Positions 25,400-37,938 of a stretch of 64,000 nt of DNA are shown in pieces (positions within the stretch are counted from its first letter, which is position 1; every line of letters starts with the position of its first letter). The stretch is taken from positions 11,452,203 to 11,516,202 of the forward strand of contig NC_064037.1 in assembly GCF_932526225.1 (NCBI RefSeq), written 5' to 3'. A program made the position numbers and the translations under genes. The stretch is from Nematostella vectensis. Lineage: Eukaryota; Cnidaria; Anthozoa; Actiniaria; Edwardsiidae. The notes below the pieces were generated by a model that worked only from the letters and a program-made list of their open reading frames with translations, had not been told where the DNA came from and did no database searches.

Positions 25400-28300
25400 A
25401 TGGCGGATTCAGCTGGGTTTGAAAGCGCTATTGGTGTTATTGCCATTTCGGCCTGTCTGGGCGCTGTTATCCTAGCTATTTTTGTTTTTGTGAGCTTAAG
25501 AAACAACTCCCAAGATGAAAACAGTGCTTCGGATTCAAAGGAGAAGAGGGAAAAAAGCAAAGAAAAGCCCCAAAATGGCACAAAATCCGCAAAGGGAAAG
25601 AAAAGAAACCAATCCCAAGGAGTGATGAATCACCGGCGGCAGTTTGCGGCTCTTAAAGGCCACACATCCGAAGTTTTAGATCTGGATTTTAGTTTGAATG
25701 GGAAACTACTTGCGTCTACTTCACAAGGTTACGAGATTTCCGATATTTATTTTAGTATATTTTTATTTTTAATCTGCTGTTGTGAAGTTGACACGTGTAC
25801 TTAACCACCAAACATCACTTGCAGGAATTATTATTTTTGTATACTTACTAGAGATTAATATATGACCTTTGGCATTCATAATTTATATATATCCAGTCGA
25901 TCTGACACTTGTATTCTTTGTGGACCCCCTTTGTGGGTATGACTTAATTAACATTATTTATTTGTTTTAATTGGCATTTTATTTGAAATGGATCTTTCGC
26001 CTTGATATAAAGTTATCATAGAAATTTTTAACCTGTGCTTATTATATTAATAGGGAAAGGAGCAATTTGTGTTCCTTTGCAACTTTAATTTTGCTTGAAT
26101 AGATTCTGATGTTATCAATTGTAAACTTACAGTCATTCTGAAACTGGTCGTTCTCCACATCTCTTTTCCTTATTAATTCCAATACACTAAAAACTGGTCT
26201 GCCTTGAAAAAAAACTTAATAAAGACGAAAATTTGGCAGAGTTGAATACCAGTTTTTGGTGTATTGTATTCATTCTTATGGTTTACGAACACAACTCTTA
26301 TGGGCTTTTTGTATTTATTCCTTCATTCTTCTGGTTTACGAACACAACTCTTATGGGCTTTTTGTATTTATTCCAATAGACTCTGATTACAATGACAGAG
26401 CTGTTTCATTTTCTGACTGTTTTGAAAAAAAAAAACATTCAATATCAAAATTTTTTTAGCAATAGCAGATCAATGTAATGTTTTCGCTCAATGTGTACAA
26501 CATTTTGCACACATTTGTTGCTGTAATTAGTTCTAAATTCATTGTTCTTAATTAACTTTTAAGGATGTTTTATGGCTTCTCTTTGTCTCCACTGATAAGA
26601 TTTACCTGTGTGATGTTGTCATGTCAAGAAAATTTAGATGGTTGTATAGGCTGAATTTTGAGAGGAATGTCAAGCTGCATTATGTCAAAACAGTTGCAGC
26701 AAGTTTCTATTTCTGAAACACTGGTCATCTTATTTCTGTACACTTCTTTGTATATTGTTGATGGGTCAAGTGTGTGAGAAATGTTTTAATAATTTTACAT
26801 TAGATGAGAAAACCACAATAACAATACTAGTTTGGCAAATCCAATACATTTCTTTATTATTGGCTAACACTATTCATTATTCTTAAATTTGTGGTTATTG
26901 CTTCTAAGTAATCCAAACAGCCTATTCTCTTATTTTGTCTAGGTTGCTAATTATCTAAATTGATCTTTTTTTCTAGACAGGACTGTAAGATTGTGGAGTG
27001 TCAAGGATTTTAAAGAAAAGGAACACAAGTAAGTTGTTTGGTATTTGAGTGACAAATCTAAAGATATATAGTAAGATTGCGTTTTGTTGTTATGTTTAGT
27101 TAATGTACTTTCTAGGGTTTTAAAGATGTTTAATGGAAATAAGTTAAGGGTTCTTGATTTGGAAAGAGTGTGAAGACAATACACATTAAATAGCATAGGA
27201 TGCCATTCATAATCTTTTTTTGGCATGCTGAACGTGCCATGCCAAACACAACAAGTTTACATTTTTTTAAATTAACCTGCTGATTTCCAGTTGGCGTGTG
27301 ATTAAATATACATAAGGATAATTAATATATAACAGTGCTGACAGCTTAGCCTCTCAGTGGGAGGTTGGGAAAGGGTCCCCATGTGCCCTCTCCCTTCCCT
27401 CTCTAGCTTCAGTCCAGAGTTTAATAAGAAATGTTTTGGATGCAAAATCCATATTATACTCTCTGTGTTATGCGTATCTCTGGGTATATTGGTACTGATA
27501 CATTTCCCCCCCCCCCCCCCCCCAACCCCAAACTAATTGTTTGTTTGAGTTGCTGTGAACCCATTTCTGAGATTTACTCACTGCTATTATCCATCTGTCA
27601 GTTTCCAGGTGTTTTCACTTGTGAGTTATTATACTGCATCAGAGTTTATGAATAAAATCAGAGTTTATGAATACATGCAGATACTGTATTAGTGTAACAT
27701 GTCAAATAAAGGAGAACAAGGATAGGATGGATATAGCATGTAACAGGAAAAAACAAGCATTCTGAGTTCTTTTTAAACATTAGCATTGCCCTAGCAATTA
27801 CCATTGTGTGGCGTTACCATTGTGTGGATTATTTGAAATAAACTATATTTTCTTTCCTTCAGATATGTGCGAGCAAATGTTGACTTTGATCATGCAACAA
27901 AAGTAAACTTCAGCCCTGATTCAAGGTGAGCCTGATTATTCCTCTGCTGCTGGGTTCATTATGTCAGACGCAAAGTACCCTGTGTAGGTAGTGACCATTC
28001 AGTTCGGGGAATGCCTTCAAATCTCATTTTACGCAGCATTTCACTTGCATCAGAGAGTGACTAGTTTCCAATAATAGGGAATGGCTTGCAAAGAAGTTGA
28101 GAGAACTAGACTAGAGAGCCATGATGAATGCTTTTATTTGTATGACATTACATGTATGATATTATTTGTTGTTAGGGATCTTTTGTGGGAATATCCAGTT
28201 TTTTTTACAACCTGCTAGACCAAAAGAATAGACCAATTATTTTGAGAATTCATCCCTTCATCTCCATATGTAGTTAAATTGATTAATTGTTTCAATGCAC

Positions 28301-31300
28301 AGTCTAATTTGGGGAAGGTCTCCTTAGCTTTTAAGCCTGTATCATAATTTAAAAAAAAATTGTATGAATGTTTTTTTAAACTACATTTTTTGCAAATAAT
28401 AAATAATGTTGTATTAAATAAAAAGAACCCAAATAAACTTCTTTTTGTTGCTAAACAATTCTTATGTGCTTGTACAGTATGCTATTTAACTGAAAGAAAG
28501 CTAATGCTCATTTAATGTATAAATGAAGATGCTTGCATGATAGCTACTAGTATTTTATGTATATCTCATAGCTGTACTTTACACGCAATGCAGTTCATAT
28601 AGCTGAGTATTATTATTCACATTAATCCCTTGAATCATTTTGTCACTACTTGCCACACCATAGTATATCTCAGGCCTAGTTTACAGGCAACTTTTTATGT
28701 ACCATTCTAAATGTAAATGGATAAAAATAAAGATGAAGCATTTGGCTTTGTTCATATGAATGTATTTGTATTTCAAATTGTATATGGTATTGTATACAAC
28801 TGTGGACAACTTTGGTATTGCACATACTGCAGATTTGTTATTTTTCATTTAAATAATCTTTTTATAATTTCACTTAATTTGTTTATTTGTTTTTTATTGA
28901 AGTTGTTGCACCATGATCAAACTGCATGATACATGTATGCAAATCATGCATATTTTTCATCAAAACCTTCATATTGCAATAATTTCAAAGCATTTGTTCC
29001 ATTTTTTTCCTTTTTTTCAATTTCATTTTTTTACTCCAATTTTGCACATTATTTTTTCAGCACTGGTTTGCATGTTTTTGCACAAGTAAGCACTTTCGTT
29101 TTGCACTCATAATTTCATAATTTCCCGGATATTTAAGTTTCCTGTTCCATCAACAGTGAAGATATAGCTCAACAACAACAACAACAACAACCTCTACGCT
29201 TCAGGTTGGTTGTCAAAGATGTTTTTGGTGCATTCAAAGAATATCCTTAAAAAAAGTCACTATTAAATCAAAAACTGTCATTAGATTTGTTTAAACTTCA
29301 AATACATTTTTCTGTTTGAGCATTTTTTCTGGTGGCTTATATTATATTATTTCTATTTTTGCATTTTTCTACTATGGATTATATTTAATGTTTTCTCAGG
29401 CAAGGCTCAATATCTGTGATGTTTTGTAGACACTTTGTCTGCCTTAAAGATATTGTTAAAGTATAAATAAAGTCCTTGATTATAGGCACATACTGCATCT
29501 GTCTATAACCTAATAACTTTTAAGTCATGTATAAAAAAATAAAAATTAAGGCTTGAGCATTCCCTATAAAAGGAAATAAAAAAAAATAAGTACAAATCTT
29601 AAGTAGACATTTAAAAATTCAATAAGATGTGAGATTGTTTGTTCTTTTTTTAAGTTGCTTGGTGTTTTGTTGACCTAATAGAGATTTGGATCCACTTCTT
29701 CCTGTCTAGGGCATTTATCACAGCACTAGCAAATGGCAATACCATACGAGTATTCAAAGTTAGCAAGAAAAAGGATGGCACTGGTACTACAATAACAGGA
29801 GAGTTTGACTTTCCTGTCAGACATAAAGCAGAAATTATCAACATTGCTGTGGCTTCTAACGGCAAATATATCATGTCATGTTCCAAGGACACTACCATTA
29901 TCATCTGGGATCTTAAAGGTGAACATTAGTCAAATTAAAATAAGAATGTTAAAGGCACCAACTTGCAATTTGCAACTACCATTTTCAACAATCCAAGTTT
30001 TTTCTAAAGGTTATTAACCTAAAATTGGAAGAGGTTTGGTGATAAAATATCTCTAAAAGGCTGGCAAGGACAATGTGATACCAAAAACTGAACCATTAAG
30101 GGGGTTGAGGTACAAAGGGCATAGCAGAAATTTTCCCCAAAGGGGGTGACAAATCACCTTATTTTCCCTCCCTTGATTTCACTTGTACTTGTCTGGACAT
30201 TCTTACAGGAAATTTCACATATGCCATTCCTTACCCCTGTTATTGTTTTCTTTTTTTTGCAGGGGAGGTGCTTGCAACCTTAGACACTTTACAAATCAAC
30301 AACAGCTTCTCTGCTCTGTCACCTTGTGGGAGATTTGTAGCCTCTGCAGGTATGCTACACTAATCCCCATATTCTCTATAAATATATGGTATATAGTGGG
30401 GTGCCTTCTGTCAATGCAAACTAGCAAGGACATTGTTGTTTAAAACAGTCCTCTGTTTCCAGGTAAACATTTTAATGTTTAAAAACTGTTTATTATGGAC
30501 ACCCTATTAATTAGGAGTGTTGTAATAGTGAATGTCATCAACTGACCTTTTGCCTTTTTCATGACAGGATTCACTCCAGATGTCAAGCTATGGGAAGTGA
30601 AATTCAACAAATCTGATGCATTTGAGCAGGTGAGTAAATGTTTTCAGGAAGATCACTCAGTCAGTCAGTCAGGTGAGTAAATGTTTTCAGGAAGATCAGT
30701 CAGTCAGTCAGATAAGTAAATGTTTTCAGGAAGATCAGTCAGTCAGTTGGTCAGTCACTGACCAACTAATTATTCACTGACAAACTTGAGTCATTTTCTA
30801 GTAATATATTCTAGTTACTACAAGCTGGAGAATTCTGCAAACTCTTATCAACTCATAAACTGCTTGTTTCCATCTGTCAAATTACTTTTGACTTTCAGAA
30901 GTGGTTTGTTGATTAGAATTCCTAGTTATGAGTTTGCAAATACCTATAACTCCGAAGAACTCATGGTTTTATGCTATTTACTGTAGTTTGATTAAACTTC
31001 TGTAAGTAAGTAGATGTGGCTTAAACCAAATGACAACTAGGTTAGTAGCCACTTGCTTTCTCATATGTATCCCCTCATAGAACAAAAAAATAGTATTAAT
31101 AGGCGTTATTATTTATTGGAGATTTTCTTTTTTAGGTTTCCAGAGCAATGGAGCTCAAAGGCCATACTGCAGGTATCTATCACTTCAGCTTCTCGGCCGA
31201 CTCCAAGAGAATGGCGACAGTGTCCAAGGACAGTACATGGAGAGTCTGGGATATTGATGGTAATTCATGTTAACACAAAGTACCTTATTTGCAGCTTCGC

Positions 31301-34300
31301 ATGCTATTTCTTTAGAGTAATATTTTAAGGTCTTAGTAAAGGTAAATTTGACACCACTGTTTGTTTTTGTGGTTTTTGCAAAACCTGTATCAATGGAAAA
31401 ATTTTTTTTCACAAATCGCATTCTAAGACGGCTAAAATGTGCTATTTCCCGTGACCTGTTGACCGTTAATTCACGCCAAATCTTTGACTTTTCTAGCGTA
31501 TTATTTTGAGGCAGAACTCGAGCTTGTCGGGCGTAACCTCGCAACAGATTTTAAGATATCGCCTTTAAATTTTTGGGATCCGATAGATAATTATGCCATG
31601 TTAAAGTGTGTGAGGATTTTTCGATTTTCGACTGAAGATCGCTTTTATAGCATTTTTCGTGTCCAAATTTCTCTAGAATGATAGTTCCAACTTTGATTCG
31701 TGATATTTTGTTGACAGTGTCAAATAACAAAAAGTCCTCACTCACTTTGGTATATCATCTATCTGTCATTGGGATGCAATTACGTGCAAGTGCATGCGCA
31801 ATGACGCGAAGGTGCATTACGCTCTAGAGTAAACTCCGTTCTTTTGAGTTTGAGGCCTCAAATCTTAAACACGGAATTAGCTATTGCAAAAATAAAACTT
31901 GCAGGAGATAATTCAATCCTTTATCGGACACGTCGTTTACCTTTACCGACACCTTAAGTTAAAAGAAAACAACAATCTAACTTGCTACATACATGGTAAA
32001 AACCATTGGGACATTGCCGGAATTTGTCCAAATTTAAATTTTTTTTTTTTTTACAACCCCCCCTTAGAACCCCAATGTTGCGTCAAGTGTTTTGGCGTTT
32101 GCATCATCCAACATTGAAGAGGGGGGAGACGGGGGGGGGGGGGGAGGGTAAATAGCGCGTTCCATAAAGTATGTGAAAGCAGCACTCAAGGCCTTCTAAT
32201 TTGGACGTTCAAACTCTTTTCGTGAAGTCCATAAACGCTAAGCTAATAGTCAATAGGATTAACTTTATTATAAAACAGTCCTGATTCGCGTTATTTTAAC
32301 ATTATAGGTTTTATACGGGCATTCAACTCAAAACAAAAATAGATTATGTTCGCACGCTTTTTTAATCGCACCGGAACCCTGTGTCCCGATGCAATGTGAC
32401 CACGATTGTAGTGTCACGAACTGAGATACAAATGGTTTTGAAACTTGAGTTTCCTGCAGCCATCTCGCTTAGCTCCATTATCTCGAGATAGCTAGCTAAT
32501 CAGGTCTTTTGAAGTTCCTGCAATTGATAAGTTATGGGGAGTCAGGAGACAATACTCAAATAAAATAATCCAGGTAAATAGGAAAACCCTAAAACCGCAT
32601 TTGTAAGCAGTACAGAATATTCTAGAGCCTTCAAATCAGCATATTTTAAACAAAAAAAAAAACAGCACCAATCAGAATCAACATCCCCAAAACAATAGGT
32701 ATGATTTTATCCACAAAACTGTGTACGCCCATGTCTCACGTTGTGATTGTAATGACATGCATATTTTAATTGGTTTGGAGGTGTGTTGTTAGAATATAGA
32801 ATATATATAATCAACCGCACATTAAAACTAAGCATAAAATATTGTTTGAAATCAAGAGACCATCGTGGTCTCTTGTTGAAATCTAACACTCTACAAAGCC
32901 TGTGTGTAAATCTCAATGAACTTTTGAATAGCGTTAGGGTAGTTTGTAGCTATGGTGCGCACTCAGTAACTTTTCCTTTCTGTTCTTCTTCTTTTTATAT
33001 ACGGGACAGAAAGTAATGAGCCCGTTTGCCTTGTCTCTGTAGTGGAATACACGAAGCAGCAGGACCCCGCCCTCCTGATGACGGGTATCTACGACGCATC
33101 ATGTAACATGTACGATAACATGCTGATTTCTATCTCGCCTGATGCCTACGTCACGGCCATCTCCATGGGTCGCTGTATCGCTCTTTTCAACACAGAGAAT
33201 GGGAACTTGGAGGAGCTTCTCCAAGACGTCCACGGAGGTACAGCCAGGAATAAGCTAACACAAAATTTGGAGTTCACCTCTGTTCCTTATGTCTATCAAC
33301 CACTTCTTTGTTATTATATTTTATAATTTAAAATAAAATGGTTTATTTTCAATTAAGATTACCATACCAATTTTAATGACGATATTTGATTTGAAATATC
33401 TTGGTTACTCGCCTGAAATGGCCGATGGAAATGTATGGCTTGTGTGACTCGGCATTGAGTGGGAGCATAAAATAGCGGCGTGATTGGCCTTCTATAAATC
33501 GGCTTGAGATCTCGTTTACTCTACGATAAGCAGCCCAATTATCATCTGCACTTTTATTTTTATGCCCTCTTCGCAGACACTATAACAGCCATTGCATGGC
33601 ACCCGAGTTCCCGCTACCTGGCGTCTGCAGGAGGGAGTGACCGTCAGATCAGGGTGTGGCACAATGCGGCGGGGATCAAGGTGCAGATTGACGACCTCAA
33701 GGGGAAACTTGTTCGCGCCAAGAGCGACACTATACGGGTAAGACTCGACACGTATAGCCCGAACATACTTGTTCGCGCCAAGAGCGACAATATACGGGTA
33801 AGACTGGACACGTATAGCCCGAACATACTTGTTCGCGCCAAGAGCGACAATATACGGGTAAGACTGGACACGTATAGCCCGAACATACTTGTTCGCGCCA
33901 AGAGCGACACTATACGGGTAAGACTCGACACGTATAGCCCGAACATACTTGTTCGCGCCAAGAGCGACACTATACGGGTAAGACTCGACACGTATAGCCC
34001 AACATACTTGTTCGCGCCAAGAGCGACACTATACGGGTAAGACTCGACACGTATAGCCCAACATACTTGTTCGCGCCAAGAGCGACATACGGGTAAGACT
34101 GGACACGTAATATTCCTGATCGCCTCTGAACATACTTATTTGCGGCCAGATCAGACGTTTACATCACTTAGCGACCCAGAAAGTCTTAACATGCAAAACA
34201 CTTTTCCGTCAATCAAAATCGTTGAAGCCGTACACGTGTATGAAAATTGATTATTTAACTTATCACGTCTTTGTTATCGAGGGAATTCTTTGTTCTGAGC

Positions 34301-34752
34301 CGCCGATCATATTTATGATATAATTTTTTTTATTCTAGGGTCGCATTGAACAGCAAATCTTAGAAGCAAGGTATGGAAATAGTTTTGAAACCCTAACTAC
34401 TGCAAACCGCTGTTTTATTCCCGAGAGGGAGGACTCTTCAAAAAAGAAGACGGGGGCGATCGTCCTATCTGTTTGGGTATAAAATCTCGACCAACTGCTA
34501 ACAGCCAATTCTGCCATCCCTTAGGGGTTGTTGCAGGATTTGTCCAATTCTGCTACCTTTAACGGGCATAAAAATTCTTTCGACCACACCAAATTTGCTG
34601 TTAGGGGTAAACAATTTTTGTTGACCACACCAAAAGTGCTATCCCTTAGGGTTTAAATTGATCTCGCCGACGATCACCCCCGTCTTTTTTTTTTGTATTT
34701 GACCGTTTGCTGTTTTGATCACAGTGCATCTCTGGACGAGCTCAATGTCTAG
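25400..34752 (+). CDS. TBL2: Transducin beta-like protein 2 (TBL2), membrane-anchored WD40 protein
   Basis: TBL2 is an ER membrane WD40 protein that binds PERK and ribosomal components under stress. Exons 25400-25727, 26977-27028, 27863-27925, 29710-29918, 30263-30349, 30568-30629, 31136-31259, 33043-33237, 33577-33737, 34339-34370 and 34725-34752 join in phase to 446 aa; the human protein has 447. Residues 10-33 are a membrane anchor, followed by a Lys-rich linker (KEKREKSKEKPQNGTKSAKG) and then WD repeats: DRTVRLWSVKDF, LANGNTIRVFKVSKK, SKDTTIIIWDLKGEVL, FTPDVKLWEV, ELKGHTAGIYHFSF, DSTWRVWDID, SDRQIRVWHN. The C-terminus is a short helix. CAAGATGGCGG overlaps the start codon and resembles a YY1 initiator site. 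Tandem arrays lie on the donors of exons 6 and 9. Confidence 0.94.
26180..26374. repeat. Small hairpin MITE plus 53-bp direct repeat in TBL2 intron 1
   Basis: CAATACACTAAAAACTGGT (26180) is inverted at about 26248-26266. The right arm (GGCAGAGTTGAATACCAG onwards) recurs at 51547-51582, so the element is dispersed. Directly after it, a 53-bp unit with GGTTTACGAACACAACTC is present twice (26271-26374). Confidence 0.6.
30627..30750 (+). repeat. Tandem triplication over the donor of TBL2 exon 6
   Basis: The exon 6 border CAG|GTGAGTAAATG (exon end 30629) is repeated 43 bp downstream with an intact donor (GT at 30673). A further 39 bp on, the donor is lost (CAG|ATAAGT). The units share GTAAATGTTTTCAGGAAGAT and CAGT repeats. 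Confidence 0.9.
33709..34113 (+). repeat. TBL2: 60-bp minisatellite spanning exon end and splice donor of TBL2 exon 9
   Basis: The unit CTTGTTCGCGCCAAGAGCGA + CACTATACGG|GTAAGACTCG + 20 more bases occurs six times in full plus a partial seventh. The first five are exactly in register (period 60); later copies have 1-bp losses. Every copy keeps the donor GTAAGACT (GT at 33738, 33798, 33858, 33918, 33978, 34037, 34093). The reading frame runs open through the array, with a 20-residue peptide unit (VRLDTYSPNI + LVRAKSDTIR). Confidence 0.95.
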
Positions 34753-36341
34753 CCTCGCAAGGCCGCTGACAGCATGCAAGACCTGGTGGTGGCGAATGTA
34801 CGGAACAAACAAGAAGTGGACTAGTTAGGCTAGACGTTCAATTTAAACGGGCGACTTTTTGTCCACTTTTTCGTATTATCTTTTGCAACGCTACCTAGTT
34901 GCATCGCATGTATTAATGGGCTGTGAAACACCAGAGCAACATTTCTAAAGAGAACGATAACAAAAGGAAATTTCTTTCTGATGTTAGTCCTTTCGTACAC
35001 GATGCCCTAGTCCCACTCTTTTTGGCCGCGTAAAGTGACTCTTCTGAAAGCGACCGCAAAGGAGGCTGGGGTGACTAAACACGGTATAGTCCCGGCTCTA
35101 TAAAGGAGTTTAAATTTCGCATAGAACAAATTCACGATTTAATCAATCCCCTTTTGATTTCTTATCCGCCATACAAATTGAAAAGGGAATAATATATCTT
35201 TGAAAAGCCCCTATGAATTTTAATTATTTTAAAATTATTTAAAGATCGGATTTAGGTTAGTGCTGAGATTTCAAAGTCAAAATGGAAATGAGAACAACAG
35301 TGTCATGGAATTATTTTTCTGTTATAGTCTTTGTTAGCTGAGCGGGAATTCTAACAATAAAATATAAACTGATTAGAAGCTTATTTTGTGTAAATGGATC
35401 GACCCACATCCATGACGTTCCATTCAGGAGAATTTTGAATAAAATATGTCATGAACGTGGAAATTGTCAAGCTTTCTCCTGAATTATAACACCGCAGGTT
35501 TTTTGGCCGAAAAGAGGATTCCCACGTAGACAGAGCCAGTAGAGAAAATTTATATATTGTTTTAAAGTGTTGAAGATTGACTAATTCATCTGATATCCGA
35601 ATCGCTCTTGGAATGCATGGTTTATTATAATAACTTAATATTGCGTCTTGATTTGTCATGGGGATTCATGTTTTTGGGTTTCCTCAGAATAACAAAAAAA
35701 CTCGAATAATTTCCGCTTTCCAATTCTTCCAATGATTGAATGTTACTGTATAAGCATGATAACATTGTCAGGTATTCCTCACAATAAAGAAGGGGAATAA
35801 GAAGTCAACTATTTCGAGCTTTAGCAGGCTTCCAATAATAAAGGGGGGGGGGCACTATAACATTAATATTATGTGGCCCTGCCCTGCTGGTCATTTCCTT
35901 TCAAAATTAAGGGGGTGGGTTGGTGTGTGTGTGGGGGGGGGAGGGGAGGGGGGGACGTGCCCCCATTACCAAACATTTACGCTGCAAAGATGGCAAATTT
36001 TATCAATTCCACTTGCAGTATAGTCTGCTTGGCGGTACTCGGTGTTTTCATCGCGGAAATACCTTTCCGTTCGATTATCGTACGCCACCTTGTATCACTT
36101 GTATTAGCGACAAACGGCTTAAAAGTAACTGACTACCGACAAAACATGAAAATAACTAGTGAATAGCGACAAAAATTTTTTGCCGACTACCGACATTTTA
36201 TTATTTCCGGTATTTTTACTATTTACTTCCATCGTCAATCTACTTAACTTCGGCCATTTCAGAATCTGCACTATGTATTGCCTGTTGCATCAACTTTTCA
36301 GTCAATTATTAACCCATAATTAATTTATTATCAATTAGTTA
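34753..36341. other. Intergenic DNA with repeat debris
   Basis: No exon seen. It holds a diverged copy of the G-tract dispersed repeat (35845-35965) and, at 36120-36200, copies of the phrase GACTACCGACA, which also occurs on the other side of the piggyBac-like element (37128-37200). Confidence 0.5.
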
Positions 36342-36345
36342 TTAA

Positions 36346-37043
36346 CCCATTGACTCCTGGCTTTTTTGGAGCTGAATTTACAAAAAACAGACTGAATTTT
36401 TCTTGTTTGGCTTTGCCTGGATGAGAAAATAATTTTCTAATGAATCACTACAGCTCTCCTAAATGCTGTCTTTTCTGAAACCAAATTGATTCCAAAATTG
36501 TTTACACTGCTATTCTGGGTCTGTATGACCTGGAATTGATTTGTTTGGCTTCGGGGTGAAAAGACTTATAAAAAACCATCTGACTTTGGGGAGAGGAGTG
36601 TTGACTGGCCCTCCCCTCGTGAATTTTCCCCTGGCTTGCAATACGTAAAGACATTTTCGTGGTTGTACAATCCTTCAAGGAATGGACATTGTGTTTTGAG
36701 GCCAAGGAAATGTACCTGGAGGATCAGAATAAAGGCATCTATTTGTGTCTTGAGCTGTGTTTGCTGATCTCTCTCCCTTGTGTGGTATTTTGAGCGTTTT
36801 ATTGAGAGGGGTGATTCTGCTTCTCTCTCCTTGTTCGATTTGAGATTTGTCAAAGAACCTGTGCTATTATTTGGCTTAAGAGTAGATGCCAACACCTTGG
36901 TTGGATGCATATCTGCAAGACCATTTATCCCCTAGACTGATGCCTGAGTATCTTCATCTTGTTGTGTTTATTTTGCATTTATTAATTTTTTGGGATGTGG
37001 GTACTTCCCAAAGCCGGTACAGGCCGGTTGAGGGGTCAATGTG
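36346..37043. mobile_element. Non-autonomous piggyBac-like element with TTAA borders
   Basis: TTAA at 36342-36345 precedes CCCATTGACTCC. On the right, AGGGGTCAATGTG is followed by TTAA at 37044-37047. The ends are an imperfect inverted repeat of about 17 bp. TTAA target duplication and a CCC.TTGAC-type terminus are typical of piggyBac elements. The 698-bp interior has no recognisable transposase. Confidence 0.6.
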
Positions 37044-37127
37044 TTAATTACCAATCAATCCTAAATAATTTTTTATCTTGTTTATACGTGAAATCTATTA
37101 CAAAAGCGAATACTAGCTTAGATTCAC

Positions 37128-37200
37128 CGACTACCGACAAAGACAGAGAATTCTTACCGACTACCGACAAATTATGGAAATTTCAACTGACTACCGACAT
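37128..37200 (+). repeat. Short direct repeats of GACTACCGACA
   Basis: Three copies here and two at 36120-36200 (plus a degenerate AGCGACA). They flank the piggyBac-like element on both sides, so the array predates that insertion. Confidence 0.6.
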
Positions 37201-37938
37201 GTGGACCCCTCATCCAGACCCTGTATTTTGAGCCGCGCGTCTACTGGGGGCGAGCGCAAAACGGACGCAGTGTTCCCCCCAAGAACCTTTCCTCGATAAT
37301 AACCTGAAGTACCGCCTGCAGGCGGGCTACTTGCAGTATCACTTTTCCCCCTCTCTAAAGTCCGATTATAACAGAGCAGCTTTATTATTCGCTGTGCTAC
37401 AGGTTAGAACAAATGTATAGGGGTTCGCGCAAACCACGCCATCACTGTATGTAGAGCAAGAAAAAGACACGTGAAAATAAAATTAATCATATTTTTGTAT
37501 CAGACAATTAGAATAATGATCAGCTTTAACATAACCTCAAGACACCAAATAACTGCTAGAGACGCAAAACACGCTTACATTTCAAACCCGTCTTCACAAT
37601 ATTTAGCTGATAATAGGGTTTTTGAATTTTGTAAGTGATATTTTATTTTATTCATCCTTAAGAAAACTATGACTTTAAAATAGGACAAACGTTTCATTAT
37701 TAACTTGTTGTGAGCCACTGCGTGTTTTCATTCCTTCGCCCAGCTCATTACCAATCGAGCCAATGAAAGCTTATGGGAATTATAGGTGCAGATGTGCCTT
37801 CAACAGCTGCCAGAACTCCTGTATTATCGCTCCTATTCGGATCCGCTACTGCCACTAAGTTGTTCTAAGCTTCAAGGCACAAGTTCCAGTGGAACAAGGG
37901 CGATAGGTGGAGAGAATTTAACCAGCGTTAAGGTCAAC

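Noticed and set aside
33644-33991. Minus-strand 115-aa repeat frame
   Set aside because: Antisense shadow of the TBL2 60-bp array.
35381-35659. 92-aa minus-strand frame in intergenic DNA
   Set aside because: No similarity, no plausible splice partners; kept out as chance or TE debris.
36566-36910. 114-aa minus-strand frame in the piggyBac-like element
   Set aside because: No DDD motif or Cys-rich tail of piggyBac transposase was visible; the start is ordinary chance.
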